Shown here one piece after another: positions 33,891 through 41,644 of a stretch of 52,567 nt of DNA. Position 1 is the first letter of the stretch. Each line of letters starts with the position of its first letter. Source of the stretch: an uncultured Bacilli bacterium (GTDB taxonomy: Bacteria > Bacillota_I > Bacilli_A > RF39 > UBA660); contig CALVJW010000007.1 in NCBI GenBank assembly GCA_944332435.1, forward strand, positions 1 through 52,567. Direction: 5' to 3'. Position numbers and translations under genes: made by a program. A model generated the notes under the pieces. That model made no database searches. It saw nothing but the letters and a program-made list of their open reading frames with translations, and was not told the origin of the DNA.

Positions 33891-34322
33891 ATGAAAATTT
33901 TTATCGCAAGTGATCATGCTGGATATGAATTGAAAGAAGAAGTAAAAAATGAATTAATGAAATCGTATGAAGTAGTCGATTTAGGAACAAATTCGGTTAC
34001 ATCTGTTGATTATCCTAATTATGCGATTCCATTAGGAGAACAAGTTGTAAAAGAAAATGGAAAAGGAATTTTAATTTGTGGAACTGGAATTGGAATGAGT
34101 ATTGCATGTAATAAGGTAAAAGGTATTCGTTGTGCTAAAGTAGATAACATAGAAGAGGCTAAATTAACAAGATTACATAATAATGCAAATGTCATCGCAT
34201 TATCTTCTCATACGAATTATGAGGATGCTATTCGTTATATTGATACTTTTTTAACAACTCCATTCTCTATGGAAGAACGCCATCAAAGAAGAATTCACGA
34301 AATAGAGGAATACGAAAGATAA
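33891..34322 (+). CDS. rpiB: Ribose-5-phosphate isomerase B
   Basis: RpiB interconverts ribose-5-phosphate and ribulose-5-phosphate in the pentose phosphate pathway. The 143 residues have ASDHAGYELK at the start, the catalytic cysteine C63 in CGTGIGMS, and NKVKGIRCA. In B. subtilis rpiB (ywlF) lies near spoIIR and mntP and is followed by ywlG, glyA, upp and the ATP synthase operon; here DUF1146 follows at once. Confidence 0.93.
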   Translation: MKIFIASDHAGYELKEEVKNELMKSYEVVDLGTNSVTSVDYPNYAIPLGEQVVKENGKGILICGTGIGMSIACNKVKGIRCAKVDNIEEAKLTRLHNNANVIALSSHTNYEDAIRYIDTFLTTPFSMEERHQRRIHEIEEYER

Positions 34323-34323
34323 T

Positions 34324-34521
34324 ATGAATGTGAAACTGTTGTTATATTTTATTGCGTTACCATTATCAATATGGGGATTAGAAAGTGTCAATTTTGAAAA
34401 ATTTCTTAAAAAAAATCGTATCATTCAGGTCCAAATATTGTATTTTTTATGTAGTTTAGCACTCTCTTATTTGGCTGTTAATTTTTGTTATGATGTATTT
34501 TTAAATTCAACATTAATCTAA
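34324..34521 (+). CDS. DUF1146 (YwzB-like) membrane protein
   Basis: This is a 65-residue protein with two membrane helices (about 3-17 and 36-57). The pattern SIWGLESVNFEKFLKK matches the DUF1146 family, of unknown function. In B. subtilis the homologue ywzB sits after the atp operon and upstream of spoIID, as here. It has no good ribosome binding site of its own and starts one base after rpiB, so translation is probably coupled. Confidence 0.8.
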   Translation: MNVKLLLYFIALPLSIWGLESVNFEKFLKKNRIIQVQILYFLCSLALSYLAVNFCYDVFLNSTLI

Positions 34522-34547
34522 ATAGGAATTTTACTTCCTATTTTTTA
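34521..34547 (+). terminator. Intrinsic terminator after DUF1146
   Basis: AATAGGAA (34521-34528) and TTCCTATT (34535-34542) form a perfect 8-bp stem with a 6-base loop and following T run. Confidence 0.9.
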
Positions 34548-34572
34548 TTGGACAAAAATCGACTAAAATACT

Positions 34573-34581
34573 TGCTATAAT
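34573..34581 (+). promoter_or_regulatory. Possible extended -10 before spoIID
   Basis: TGCTATAAT (34573-34581) is an extended -10 of sigma-A type. A sigma-E box, expected for spoIID, is not clear; CATATTAA at 34583 is only a partial match. Confidence 0.4.
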
Positions 34582-34605
34582 CATATTAAGATTGTAGGTG
34601 ATAAA

Positions 34606-35520
34606 ATGAAAAAAATAGTTATCATAACCATTGCTATTTTACTTATTCCATATCTTGTAATTACTCTCTTTAAGAAAGAAGAAGAAATAAAATTTTATTA
34701 TAACGAAAATCAAATTGTTAGAGTAAAACGAGAAAAAACAGGTAAGATAGAGCATGTTCCTTTTGAAGTATATATAAGAGGTGTTCTGTCATCTGAAATG
34801 CCTACAAGTTTTCACATTGAAGCTTTAAAAGCTCAAGCAGTAGCTGCAAGAAGTTATGTTTTAACAAAAATGGAACAAAATAAAAATAATACCTATGATG
34901 TAGTGGATACAGTAAGTAATCAGGTGTATTTATCGGATGAAGAATTAAAAGAAAAATGGGGAAAAGACTATGTAAAAAAAATAAATAAAGTAACGACGGC
35001 AGTTAGTGAGACAACTGGTGAATATTTAGAATATAATGGTGAAGTTGCTGAAGCCTTTTTCTTTTCTACTAGTACAGGAAAGACCGAAAATGTAGAAGAA
35101 GTATTTAGTGAAAAATTACCATATCTTAGAAGTGTTGATTCTACTTGGGATAAGGAAGTATCACCTGTTTATGAGGTAGAAAAAAATTTTTCATTACAAG
35201 AATTTTATCAGTTACTTGGTTTAAAATATCAGGATAATTTAGAAGTGAAAATTACGAAGACTACGTCAACTGGTAGAGTAAAAGAACTACAAATTAATGG
35301 AACTATTTTTAGTGGCAATGTTGTTTATCAAAAATTAAAATTACGTTCTACCTTTTTTAAAATTGAAAAAAAAGCAAATGAAGTACTTATCACAACGAGA
35401 GGATATGGCCATGGAGTTGGTATGAGCCAGTATGGAGCAGAAGGAATGGCCAAGGAAGGGTATACATATGATCAAATCTTAAAACATTATTATCAAGGAA
35501 TAAATATTAAAAAAATGTAA
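34606..35520 (+). CDS. spoIID: Stage II sporulation protein D (lytic transglycosylase)
   Basis: SpoIID cuts glycan strands and, with SpoIIP and SpoIIM, drives engulfment of the forespore. The 304-residue protein has an N-terminal anchor helix (about 4-22), FEVYIRGVLSSEMP with the catalytic glutamate E64, the LKAQAVAARSYVL region, and GYGHGVGMSQYGAEGMA near the C-terminus. It is followed by spoIIQ with 54 bases between, as in B. subtilis, where spoIID and spoIIQ are also adjacent. Confidence 0.94.
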   Translation: MKKIVIITIAILLIPYLVITLFKKEEEIKFYYNENQIVRVKREKTGKIEHVPFEVYIRGVLSSEMPTSFHIEALKAQAVAARSYVLTKMEQNKNNTYDVVDTVSNQVYLSDEELKEKWGKDYVKKINKVTTAVSETTGEYLEYNGEVAEAFFFSTSTGKTENVEEVFSEKLPYLRSVDSTWDKEVSPVYEVEKNFSLQEFYQLLGLKYQDNLEVKITKTTSTGRVKELQINGTIFSGNVVYQKLKLRSTFFKIEKKANEVLITTRGYGHGVGMSQYGAEGMAKEGYTYDQILKHYYQGINIKKM

Positions 35521-35528
35521 TTTTATTG

Positions 35529-35556
35529 GTATAAATCCTAAAAATTCGTTCACACT
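35529..35556 (+). promoter_or_regulatory. Candidate forespore promoter of spoIIQ
   Basis: GTATA (35529-35533) and TTCACACT (35549-35556) are separated by 15 bases. G-TTCACACT fits most of the B. subtilis sigma-F -10 pattern GGnnAnAnT. A similar pair precedes spoIIR. Six bases separate it from the AGAGGTGA ribosome binding site. Confidence 0.5.
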
Positions 35557-35574
35557 CTTAATAGAGGTGAAAAA

Positions 35575-36207
35575 ATGGTAAAAAGAAGATTAAAAAAATC
35601 AGTAATTCCACTATTTTATGCGTTGGCAATTGTGGCAGTATTAGGGTGTACTTATTTAATAGAACGAGCAATGAATACAGAGCAATTTAAAGACGAAGAT
35701 CATTATGGATATGTTAATAAAACTGTTTTTGATGATAGTGCACCAGTTGTTGATGAGCAACAAACAATCATTCGCCCTTATAAAGATGCAGATATTAAAA
35801 TTGTAAAAAATTATTATGACTATAAGGGAACAAGTGAAGAACAACAAAATTCCTTAATTTATCATGATAACACATATATTCAAAATAGCGGTGTTGCATA
35901 TGGAGGAAAAGATAATTTTGAAGTAATTAGTATTTTAGATGGTACTGTAGTAGATGTAAAAGAAGATAAATTGCTTGGTAACATTGTACAAGTGAAACAC
36001 GCCAATGAATTCATTAGTGTTTATCAAAGCTTAGGGAAAGTAAATGTTAGTAAAGGTGATACAATTAAGCAAGGAGATGTTATTGGAACGAGTGGAACAT
36101 CCAATATCTCTAAAGAACTAAATAGTCATCTTAATTTTGAATTAATCAAAGATGGACAAATTGTTAACCCTGAAGAATATTATGATAAATTGCCAAGTGA
36201 AAAATAG
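35575..36207 (+). CDS. spoIIQ: Stage II sporulation protein Q (LytM-like, catalytically degenerate)
   Basis: SpoIIQ is the forespore partner of SpoIIIAH in the channel that joins forespore and mother cell. The 210 residues have one N-terminal helix (about 10-28) and a C-terminal LytM (M23) domain (about 100-200). The second metal motif is intact (HLNFEL), but the first is SGVAYGG where active enzymes have HxxxD, so zinc peptidase activity is unlikely, as for B. subtilis SpoIIQ. Position between spoIID and spoIIID supports the name. Confidence 0.88.
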   Translation: MVKRRLKKSVIPLFYALAIVAVLGCTYLIERAMNTEQFKDEDHYGYVNKTVFDDSAPVVDEQQTIIRPYKDADIKIVKNYYDYKGTSEEQQNSLIYHDNTYIQNSGVAYGGKDNFEVISILDGTVVDVKEDKLLGNIVQVKHANEFISVYQSLGKVNVSKGDTIKQGDVIGTSGTSNISKELNSHLNFELIKDGQIVNPEEYYDKLPSEK

Positions 36208-36228
36208 AGCGTGATTGCTCTATTTTTT
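36201..36228 (+). terminator. Intrinsic terminator of spoIIQ
   Basis: AAAATAGAGC (36201-36210) and GCTCTATTTT (36217-36226) form a perfect 10-bp stem with a 6-base loop; the stop codon lies in the left arm. Confidence 0.9.
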
Positions 36229-36230
36229 AG

Positions 36231-36258
36231 GTATAAATATCTTTCTAATCCGTAAACT
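36231..36258 (+). promoter_or_regulatory. Candidate sporulation promoter of spoIIID
   Basis: GGTATAAAT (from 36230) repeats the upstream box of spoIIQ. CGTAAACT (36251-36258) partly fits the sigma-E -10 (CATACAnT) and ends 5 bases before AGAGGTG. spoIIID is sigma-E dependent in B. subtilis. The evidence is weak. Confidence 0.35.
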
Positions 36259-36275
36259 GTATTAGAGGTGTTTAT

Positions 36276-36545
36276 ATGAACTTTATTATACAAGAAAGAG
36301 TGTTAAAAGAGGCAAATTATATGATAGAAACAGAAAAAACAGTTAGAGAAATTGCGACATTTTTTCAAGTATCTAAAAGTACAGTACATAAAGATTTACA
36401 TGATAGACTAAAAAAAATAGATCAACTAATTTATAAAAAAGTAGATAAAATAATGAAATATCACTTAAATATTCGACATATAAGAGGAGGAGAATCAACG
36501 AAAAAAAAGTATTTAAAAAAAGAAGAAATAACTACAAAAAGATAG
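36276..36545 (+). CDS. spoIIID: Sporulation transcription factor SpoIIID
   Basis: SpoIIID is a small DNA-binding regulator of the mother-cell programme. The 89 residues contain the helix-turn-helix TVREIATFFQVSKSTVHKDL (about 23-42) and the basic KYHLNIRHIRGGESTKKKY C-terminal part that contacts flanking DNA. It is followed by mbl, exactly as in B. subtilis. It has its own short leader after the spoIIQ terminator. Confidence 0.95.
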   Translation: MNFIIQERVLKEANYMIETEKTVREIATFFQVSKSTVHKDLHDRLKKIDQLIYKKVDKIMKYHLNIRHIRGGESTKKKYLKKEEITTKR

Positions 36546-36552
36546 CCAGTTA

Positions 36553-36561
36553 TGATATAAT
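36553..36561 (+). promoter_or_regulatory. Extended -10 promoter of mbl
   Basis: TGATATAAT (36553-36561) is a perfect extended -10 located just after the spoIIID stop. No good -35 is seen. Confidence 0.6.
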
Positions 36562-36590
36562 AATATGACAGAAGAAATGAGGGTGAAAGA

Positions 36591-37580
36591 ATGTTTGCAA
36601 AGGATATCGGAATAGATTTAGGAACGGCTAACGTATTAATATATATCAAAGGACAAGGGATTGTTTTAAATGAACCTAGTGTTGTGGCAATTGATTCGGA
36701 AACAAAAAGAGTTTTAGCAGTAGGAACAGAAGCAAGAGAAATGTTAGGAAGAACTCCTGGAAGAGTGAAGGCAATTAGACCAATGAAAGATGGAGTAATT
36801 GCTGATTTTAATGTTACAGAAGAATTACTTTCAAACTTTATCCGTAAAGTAAATGGAAAGAGTTTATTTTCTAGACCAAGAATTTTAATTTGTTGTCCTT
36901 CTAATATTACCCAAGTAGAAAAAAATGCGATTAAAGAAGCTGCAGAGAGAATTGGTGCCAAAAAAGTATTTTTAGAAGAAGAACCAAAAGTAGCTGCTGT
37001 CGGAGCTGGATTAGATATTTCTAAACCAAGTGGAAATATGGTAATTGATATCGGAGGAGGAACAACTGATATTGCTGTATTATCATTAGGAGGAATTGTA
37101 AATAGTGCTTCTGTAAAAGTAGCTGGTAATAAGTTTGATAGTGATATTGTAAAATATATAAAGGATAAATATAAATTATTAATCGGAGATCGAACTGCAG
37201 AAGAAATAAAACTTACGATAGGAAATGTATACCCTACTGAACAAGAAGAAAAAATGGAAGTAAGGGGAAGAGATTTAGTTACAGGACTTCCACATACAAT
37301 TACATTAAGTTCAAATGAAGTAGAAGAAGCGTTAAGAGAAAGTATTTATATTTTAATTCATCAAACGAAGAGTGTTCTAGAACAAACACCGCCAGAATTA
37401 TCAGCAGATATTATTGATAAAGGAATTGTAATTACTGGTGGAGGTGCATTAATTAAAGGATTTGATCAATTACTTGCACATGAATTAAAAGTACCAGTAT
37501 TTATTGCAGAAAGTCCACTTACTTGTGTAGCCGAAGGAACTGGAGTACTATTAGATAATATTCATTTAATTGAACGATAA
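36591..37580 (+). CDS. mbl: MreB-family cell-shape protein Mbl
   Basis: This actin-like ATPase organises lateral cell-wall synthesis. The 329 residues show the actin-fold phosphate loops DIGIDLGTANVLIY and MVIDIGGGTTDIAVLS, and ITGGGALIKGFDQLL. The position after spoIIID identifies it as Mbl rather than MreB or MreBH. No mreCD genes follow, and no other MreB paralogue is in the window. It implies a rod-like or at least elongated cell. Confidence 0.93.
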   Translation: MFAKDIGIDLGTANVLIYIKGQGIVLNEPSVVAIDSETKRVLAVGTEAREMLGRTPGRVKAIRPMKDGVIADFNVTEELLSNFIRKVNGKSLFSRPRILICCPSNITQVEKNAIKEAAERIGAKKVFLEEEPKVAAVGAGLDISKPSGNMVIDIGGGTTDIAVLSLGGIVNSASVKVAGNKFDSDIVKYIKDKYKLLIGDRTAEEIKLTIGNVYPTEQEEKMEVRGRDLVTGLPHTITLSSNEVEEALRESIYILIHQTKSVLEQTPPELSADIIDKGIVITGGGALIKGFDQLLAHELKVPVFIAESPLTCVAEGTGVLLDNIHLIER

Positions 37581-37604
37581 AAAATAGCAATAATTTATTT
37601 AATT

Positions 37605-37643
37605 AGACTGTTGAAAATAATATTTTGTCAACAGTCTTTTTTT
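37605..37643 (+). terminator. Intrinsic terminator after mbl
   Basis: AGACTGTTGA (37605-37614) and TCAACAGTCT (37628-37637) form a perfect 10-bp stem with a 13-base loop and a following run of T. Confidence 0.92.
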
Positions 37644-37798
37644 AACACTAAATGAAGAGGTCAATTGTATCATTAAACAAATTGCAATGTAACAAATTCT
37701 GTCAACCATATCATGTTGCGTAATAAAAAGGACTGTAGTTATGGTATGATTATAATAGACGTTAAAAATAATATAATAAGATTAAAAGGAAGTGCAAA

Positions 37799-38707
37799 AT
37801 GAAAATATGTACAAATATAAATGCTGGAAGTAAAAGAACTGCAACAGGGCGTACAATTAATGAAGACGGGTTAAAAGTAATAGACATTCCAGATACCAAT
37901 ATTAAGATTATAATGATGATGGATGGAGCAACTGGATTAGGAAGAAAATATGAAATTGAACCAGGTATGACTCCAGCTGAATGGTACGTAAAAGAAATGC
38001 TAAAAGAATTAACTAATGAATTTTTATATGATCCAACAATCTCGTTAGAGAGTGCTGTGGAAAATGGTATTAAAATCTTAAAAAATAAAATAGCACAATA
38101 CGAGCAAAATAATGATATAAAATTATTAAAATATGAAGAACCATCGGCAGGTATAAGTATAGTAAGAATAGATGATAAAATAACAGAAATATATAACCTA
38201 GGGGATACGACAACAATTGTTGGATATAAGAATGGTGAAATTCAAAAAATAAAGAATCCTAATGAAGAAAAATTAAAAGCATATGACAAACGTGTAATAG
38301 AAGAAATGGTTATAAGAGCGAAAATAACCAAAAGAAATGTAGTAGAAACAAGAGATGATAACGAAATACAAATGTTATTAAAACAAAATAGAGAACAGAA
38401 GAATGGTGGCGAAGCAGAAAGTTATTATGTATGTGGAACAGATATAGAAGCGGTAAAACATGGAATACATTATTTATTTCCTAATAACAAGTTAAAAAGA
38501 GTGATAAATATAACTGATGGAGTAGAATATAATATGTTAGGCGAAGATGAAGTAATGTTATATAATAGACTGAATGTAGATAAACCAGAAGATATTATAA
38601 AAGAAATAAGAGAAGTACAAGAAGAAGATTCTTTATGCAATAAATATCCAAGATTAAAGAAAAGTGATGATATTACTTTTGTAGTAGTGGATTATGATAA
38701 GGAATAA
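37799..38707 (+). CDS. PP2C-like protein phosphatase
   Basis: This soluble 302-residue protein carries the metal-binding skeleton of PPM/PP2C Ser/Thr phosphatases: NEDG (21-24), MDGATG (D42-G43), NLGDTTT, ITDGV, and DDIT near the C-terminus (D290-D291). A Lys/Glu-rich helical insertion (about 155-205) separates the two halves. It is not the PrpC type usually paired with a PrkC kinase, and no kinase is nearby. A TATAAT (37751-37756) may be its -10, and AAGGAAG its ribosome binding site. Codon choice seems richer in ATA than neighbours, a hint of transfer. The substrate is unknown. Confidence 0.7.
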   Translation: MKICTNINAGSKRTATGRTINEDGLKVIDIPDTNIKIIMMMDGATGLGRKYEIEPGMTPAEWYVKEMLKELTNEFLYDPTISLESAVENGIKILKNKIAQYEQNNDIKLLKYEEPSAGISIVRIDDKITEIYNLGDTTTIVGYKNGEIQKIKNPNEEKLKAYDKRVIEEMVIRAKITKRNVVETRDDNEIQMLLKQNREQKNGGEAESYYVCGTDIEAVKHGIHYLFPNNKLKRVINITDGVEYNMLGEDEVMLYNRLNVDKPEDIIKEIREVQEEDSLCNKYPRLKKSDDITFVVVDYDKE

Positions 38708-39061
38708 TTAGCTATAGCGCACTTACGATAGAAAAATGAATCATATAAAAATTAATACGCCAGTTATTGTTAATGGAGAATATTAGGCATCATAGCACGA
38801 TTTTTATTTTTTATATGAAAAAATTAAAATATACTAATAAAAATAAAGTATGGATAATGAAACAATAAATGTAGACACCAAAGGTAGTAAATCCTGTTTT
38901 GGATATTTCAAAAAAGTGTTTACATTTTTATTTTGATACAATTATGATAAAAAGAGAAAATATGACAAAGCAATTTGCTTTAAGTAGTAAAGTAATAAAT
39001 AATTGATTTGAAAATAGATAGATGTAATATGGTAACAGTTAGTATGATAAACAACAATTTA
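38708..39061. other. Gene-free stretch with traces of decay
   Basis: No gene longer than about 20 codons is seen. A 16-codon frame at 38736 (beginning MNHIKINTPVIVNGEY) ends in a stop and resembles the start of a longer protein, possibly a Toprim-type nuclease, but the likeness is too short to trust. A nested inverted repeat lies at 38868-38930. The rest is AT-rich with many stops. Confidence 0.4.
38868..38930 (+). repeat. Nested inverted repeat followed by T run
   Basis: AATGTAGACAC (38868-38878) pairs with GTGTTTACATT (38916-38926) with one G-U, and inside it AAATCC and GGATATTT form a second small hairpin. Five T follow. The form fits a terminator, a small structured RNA or a relic transposon end. 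No gene is directly upstream except the phosphatase gene 160 bases away. Confidence 0.5.
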
Positions 39062-39091
39062 TTGATATTTTTTTTTATATTGTGTTATAAT
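39062..39091 (+). promoter_or_regulatory. Promoter of tagO
   Basis: TTGATA (39062-39067) and TATAAT (39086-39091) have an 18-base spacer, with an extended TG at 39083. Confidence 0.8.
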
Positions 39092-39114
39092 AATAATAGA
39101 TTTGTGGTGAAGTT

Positions 39115-40311
39115 ATGATAGAACAAGATTTATTAATTAGAATTATATGTATGGTATTGACAACTTTTGTATTTGTATTATTTATTACGCCATATATTAA
39201 AAAGATTGCTGTTCATGTTGGAGCACTAGATATGCCAAACGCAAGAAAAATTCATAAGGAACCAATGCCTAGACTTGGTGGTCTTGGAATTTTCTTTGGA
39301 TTTTTACTAGGATACATGATATTTGGAACGCATAGTGCGATTATGAATTCTATTTTAATTAGTAGTTTCATCGTTGTATTAGCAGGAGCAGTTGATGATA
39401 TTAAACCATTAAAAGCTAGTGTAAAATTTATTGCACAATTAGTTGCAGCTTGTATCATTGTTTTTTACGGTAATATTTTATTAAAAGATATCAGTGCTTT
39501 TGGAATTTATATTGATTTTGGAATTCTATCTATTCCGCTTACAATCTTCTTTATTTTAGGATGTATCAATTGTATGAATTTAATTGATGGAATGGATGGA
39601 TTAGCAGCAGGAATTAGTTCAATTTATTTTTTAACAATCGGTATTATTGCGGTTATTCAAAGTAAATTTGGCTTAGATTTTGTTTTAACGTTTGTAATGC
39701 TAGGATCTACATTAGGATTTTTAGTTCATAATTTTAATCCAGCCAGTATCTTTATGGGAGATTCTGGATCCATGTTTCTGGGACTTATTATTTCCGTAAT
39801 TGCTTTACTAGGATTTAAAAACGTAACAATGACTTCTATTATTATTCCATTGTTATTACTAGCAATTCCAATTTTAGATACTTTATTTGCAATTTTACGT
39901 AGATGGTTAAAAGGTGAAAGTTTATCAAAACCAGATAAATTCCATATTCATCATCAACTATTAAAAAGAAATTTATCACAACGAGCTACCGTAATTTGTA
40001 TTTATATTATTAATTTATTATTTGCATTAGCTTCAATTTTGTATATTTTAAAAGATAGAACACTTGGTTATATTGTGTATACAATTTTGTTTATAATTGT
40101 TGCACTATTTGTTATTAAGACGAATGTGGTATTTGAAAATGAAGTGGTAAAGAAAAAAATTAAGGATAAAATATTTAAGAAAAAAGAAGATCATGTAGAA
40201 AAAAAAGAACAACAAAAAAATGAAAAGGTAAAAGAAGTGGGAGAAAAAACAAAGGAAAAGAAAAAAACAGCTACTTCAAAAAATAAAAAAAGTAATAAAA
40301 AGAAAAAATAG
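39115..40311 (+). CDS. tagO: Undecaprenyl-phosphate GlcNAc-1-phosphate transferase (TagO/WecA family)
   Basis: This membrane enzyme starts wall teichoic acid or related glycan synthesis by linking GlcNAc-1-P to undecaprenyl phosphate. About eleven helices are seen, with the catalytic motifs GAVDDIKPL, NCMNLIDGMDGLAAG, MGDSGSMFLG and HIHHQLLKR. The C-terminus has a long Lys/Glu-rich cytoplasmic tail (about 345-398) that is not part of the core enzyme. The only other enzymes of the class, MraY type, lack the HIHH motif. No teichoic acid genes follow directly, so the final polymer is unknown. Confidence 0.9.
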   Translation: MIEQDLLIRIICMVLTTFVFVLFITPYIKKIAVHVGALDMPNARKIHKEPMPRLGGLGIFFGFLLGYMIFGTHSAIMNSILISSFIVVLAGAVDDIKPLKASVKFIAQLVAACIIVFYGNILLKDISAFGIYIDFGILSIPLTIFFILGCINCMNLIDGMDGLAAGISSIYFLTIGIIAVIQSKFGLDFVLTFVMLGSTLGFLVHNFNPASIFMGDSGSMFLGLIISVIALLGFKNVTMTSIIIPLLLLAIPILDTLFAILRRWLKGESLSKPDKFHIHHQLLKRNLSQRATVICIYIINLLFALASILYILKDRTLGYIVYTILFIIVALFVIKTNVVFENEVVKKKIKDKIFKKKEDHVEKKEQQKNEKVKEVGEKTKEKKKTATSKNKKSNKKKK

Positions 40312-40341
40312 AACTTTGATTTAATTATCAAAGTTCTTTTT
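40310..40341 (+). terminator. Intrinsic terminator of tagO
   Basis: AGAACTTTGAT (40310-40320) and ATCAAAGTTCT (40327-40337) form a perfect 11-bp stem with a 6-base loop and T run. Confidence 0.93.
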
Positions 40342-40370
40342 GTATAAATTGTTTTTTTTCACGCATACTA
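40342..40370 (+). promoter_or_regulatory. Candidate sigma-G type promoter of the DUF421 gene
   Basis: GTATA (40342-40346) and CATACTA (40364-40370) are separated by 17 bases. Both match the B. subtilis sigma-G consensus (GnATA, CAnnnTA). It lies only 2 bases before the ribosome binding site, which is close, and T-rich chance matches are possible. Confidence 0.4.
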
Positions 40371-40385
40371 ATGGTGGTGATAACG

Positions 40386-41132
40386 ATGCAAGAAATAGTA
40401 TCAGATATTGTAAATACAAATTGGATAGAAGTAATGGATGTGGTTGTAAGAAGTATCATATCACTGGTAACTTTATTTTTAGTAACAAAAATGCTTGGTA
40501 AAAAACAAGTATCGCAATTGAGTTTATTTGATTATGTAATTGGTATTTCCATTGGTAATTTTGCAGCAGAAATGACTTTTAATGTTGATTCTCAATATAT
40601 GAATGGGATTGTTTCCGTACTAATTTTTGGTGTAGTTGCATATTTAGTATCAATATGGACAATGAAGAGTATTTGGTTGCGTAGATATTTTATGGGAACA
40701 CCAACGGTAATTATTCAAGATGGAAAGTTATTAGAAACAAATATGAAAAAGGTACATATTGATGTAAATGATTTATTAGAAGAATGTCGTGGAAATGGAT
40801 ATTTTGATTTAAATGAAATAGAATATGCGATTATGGAAGCAAATGGAAAACTTAGCATTTTACCAAAACCAGAATATAAACCTTTGACAGTAAAAGATAT
40901 GAAGTTAAAAGGTGAAAATCAAGGGTTGTGTGCTAATGTTGTAATTGACGGAAAATTGATGTTGAATAATTTAGAAAATATGAATAAAGATAAAAAATGG
41001 CTTATGCATGAATTGAAAATCAAAGGATATCGTAATGTGAAAGATATTTTACTTGCAACTTTAGATGTTAATAACAAAGTTACAATATATGAACGAAATA
41101 AAGAAGAAAAGATAAAAGATGTTTTAGAGTAG
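40386..41132 (+). CDS. DUF421 (YetF-like) membrane protein
   Basis: The N-terminal half has three membrane helices (about 20-90) with the family pattern RSIISLVTLFLVTKMLGKKQVSQLSLFDYVIGISIGN. The C-terminal half is the soluble YetF domain with LLEECRGNGYFDLNEIEYAIMEANGKLS. In Bacillus several DUF421 proteins are in the spore inner membrane and help germination or wet-heat resistance. The start at 40386, behind GGTGGTGAT, is preferred over 40371; length 248 residues. A sigma-G-like promoter supports a spore role, which is inference. Confidence 0.8.
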   Translation: MQEIVSDIVNTNWIEVMDVVVRSIISLVTLFLVTKMLGKKQVSQLSLFDYVIGISIGNFAAEMTFNVDSQYMNGIVSVLIFGVVAYLVSIWTMKSIWLRRYFMGTPTVIIQDGKLLETNMKKVHIDVNDLLEECRGNGYFDLNEIEYAIMEANGKLSILPKPEYKPLTVKDMKLKGENQGLCANVVIDGKLMLNNLENMNKDKKWLMHELKIKGYRNVKDILLATLDVNNKVTIYERNKEEKIKDVLE

Positions 41133-41152
41133 ATTTCTTTTCTTTTTTTTGA

Positions 41153-41158
41153 TATACT
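41153..41158 (+). promoter_or_regulatory. -10 box before the Nudix gene
   Basis: TATACT lies 4 bases before AAGGTGAT and 15 bases before the ATG. No good -35 is seen. Confidence 0.45.
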
Positions 41159-41173
41159 CATTAAGGTGATAAT

Positions 41174-41608
41174 ATGACAACACATTTTTGTGCATCAGCA
41201 ATTTTAATTGATCCAACATCTAAAAAGATTTTGTTGGTTCATCATAAAAAATTAAAAAAATGGGTACAACCAGGAGGACATATTGAAGCTGGCGAAAATC
41301 CGGAAGATGCTACATTGCGTGAAATATATGAGGAAACTGGATTGCATGCAGAATTACTAGGTGAAAGATTTCCAACAGAGCAAGATTTTATTAGACCACT
41401 TGGAATTCAAAGAACGGTAAAATCAAATGGTGATATCTATATTAGTATTATTTATCCGGCAATTCCATTAGAACGAAAAATAGTAGAATTAAATTGGGAA
41501 GAATCTAATAGTATTGGTTGGTTTACAAGAGAAGAGTTAAATCATATTGATGTTTTTGATGACATCTTAATAAGTTATGATTATGTAATAGACCATTATT
41601 TCCATTAA
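41174..41608 (+). CDS. Nudix hydrolase
   Basis: This enzyme hydrolyses a nucleoside diphosphate linked to another group, but the substrate cannot be told. The 144 residues contain a complete Nudix box from G35 to L57 (GHIEAGE, then REIYEETGL), in which R49, E50, E53 and E54 are the conserved metal-binding set. The QPGGH before it and the C-terminal helix are typical of small house-cleaning Nudix proteins. It ends in a terminator shared with the convergent nuclease gene. Confidence 0.88.
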   Translation: MTTHFCASAILIDPTSKKILLVHHKKLKKWVQPGGHIEAGENPEDATLREIYEETGLHAELLGERFPTEQDFIRPLGIQRTVKSNGDIYISIIYPAIPLERKIVELNWEESNSIGWFTREELNHIDVFDDILISYDYVIDHYFH

Positions 41609-41644
41609 AAAATATCCACCTATACAAGGTTGGATATTTTTTTT
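41607..41644. terminator. Bidirectional terminator between Nudix and nuclease genes
   Basis: AATATCCA (41611-41618) and TGGATATT (41631-41638) form the stem, flanked by A and T runs that work in either direction. Confidence 0.85.

Noticed and set aside
38736-38786. Small protein starting MNHIKIN
   Set aside because: Only 16 codons, no ribosome binding site and no support beyond a weak resemblance to longer proteins.
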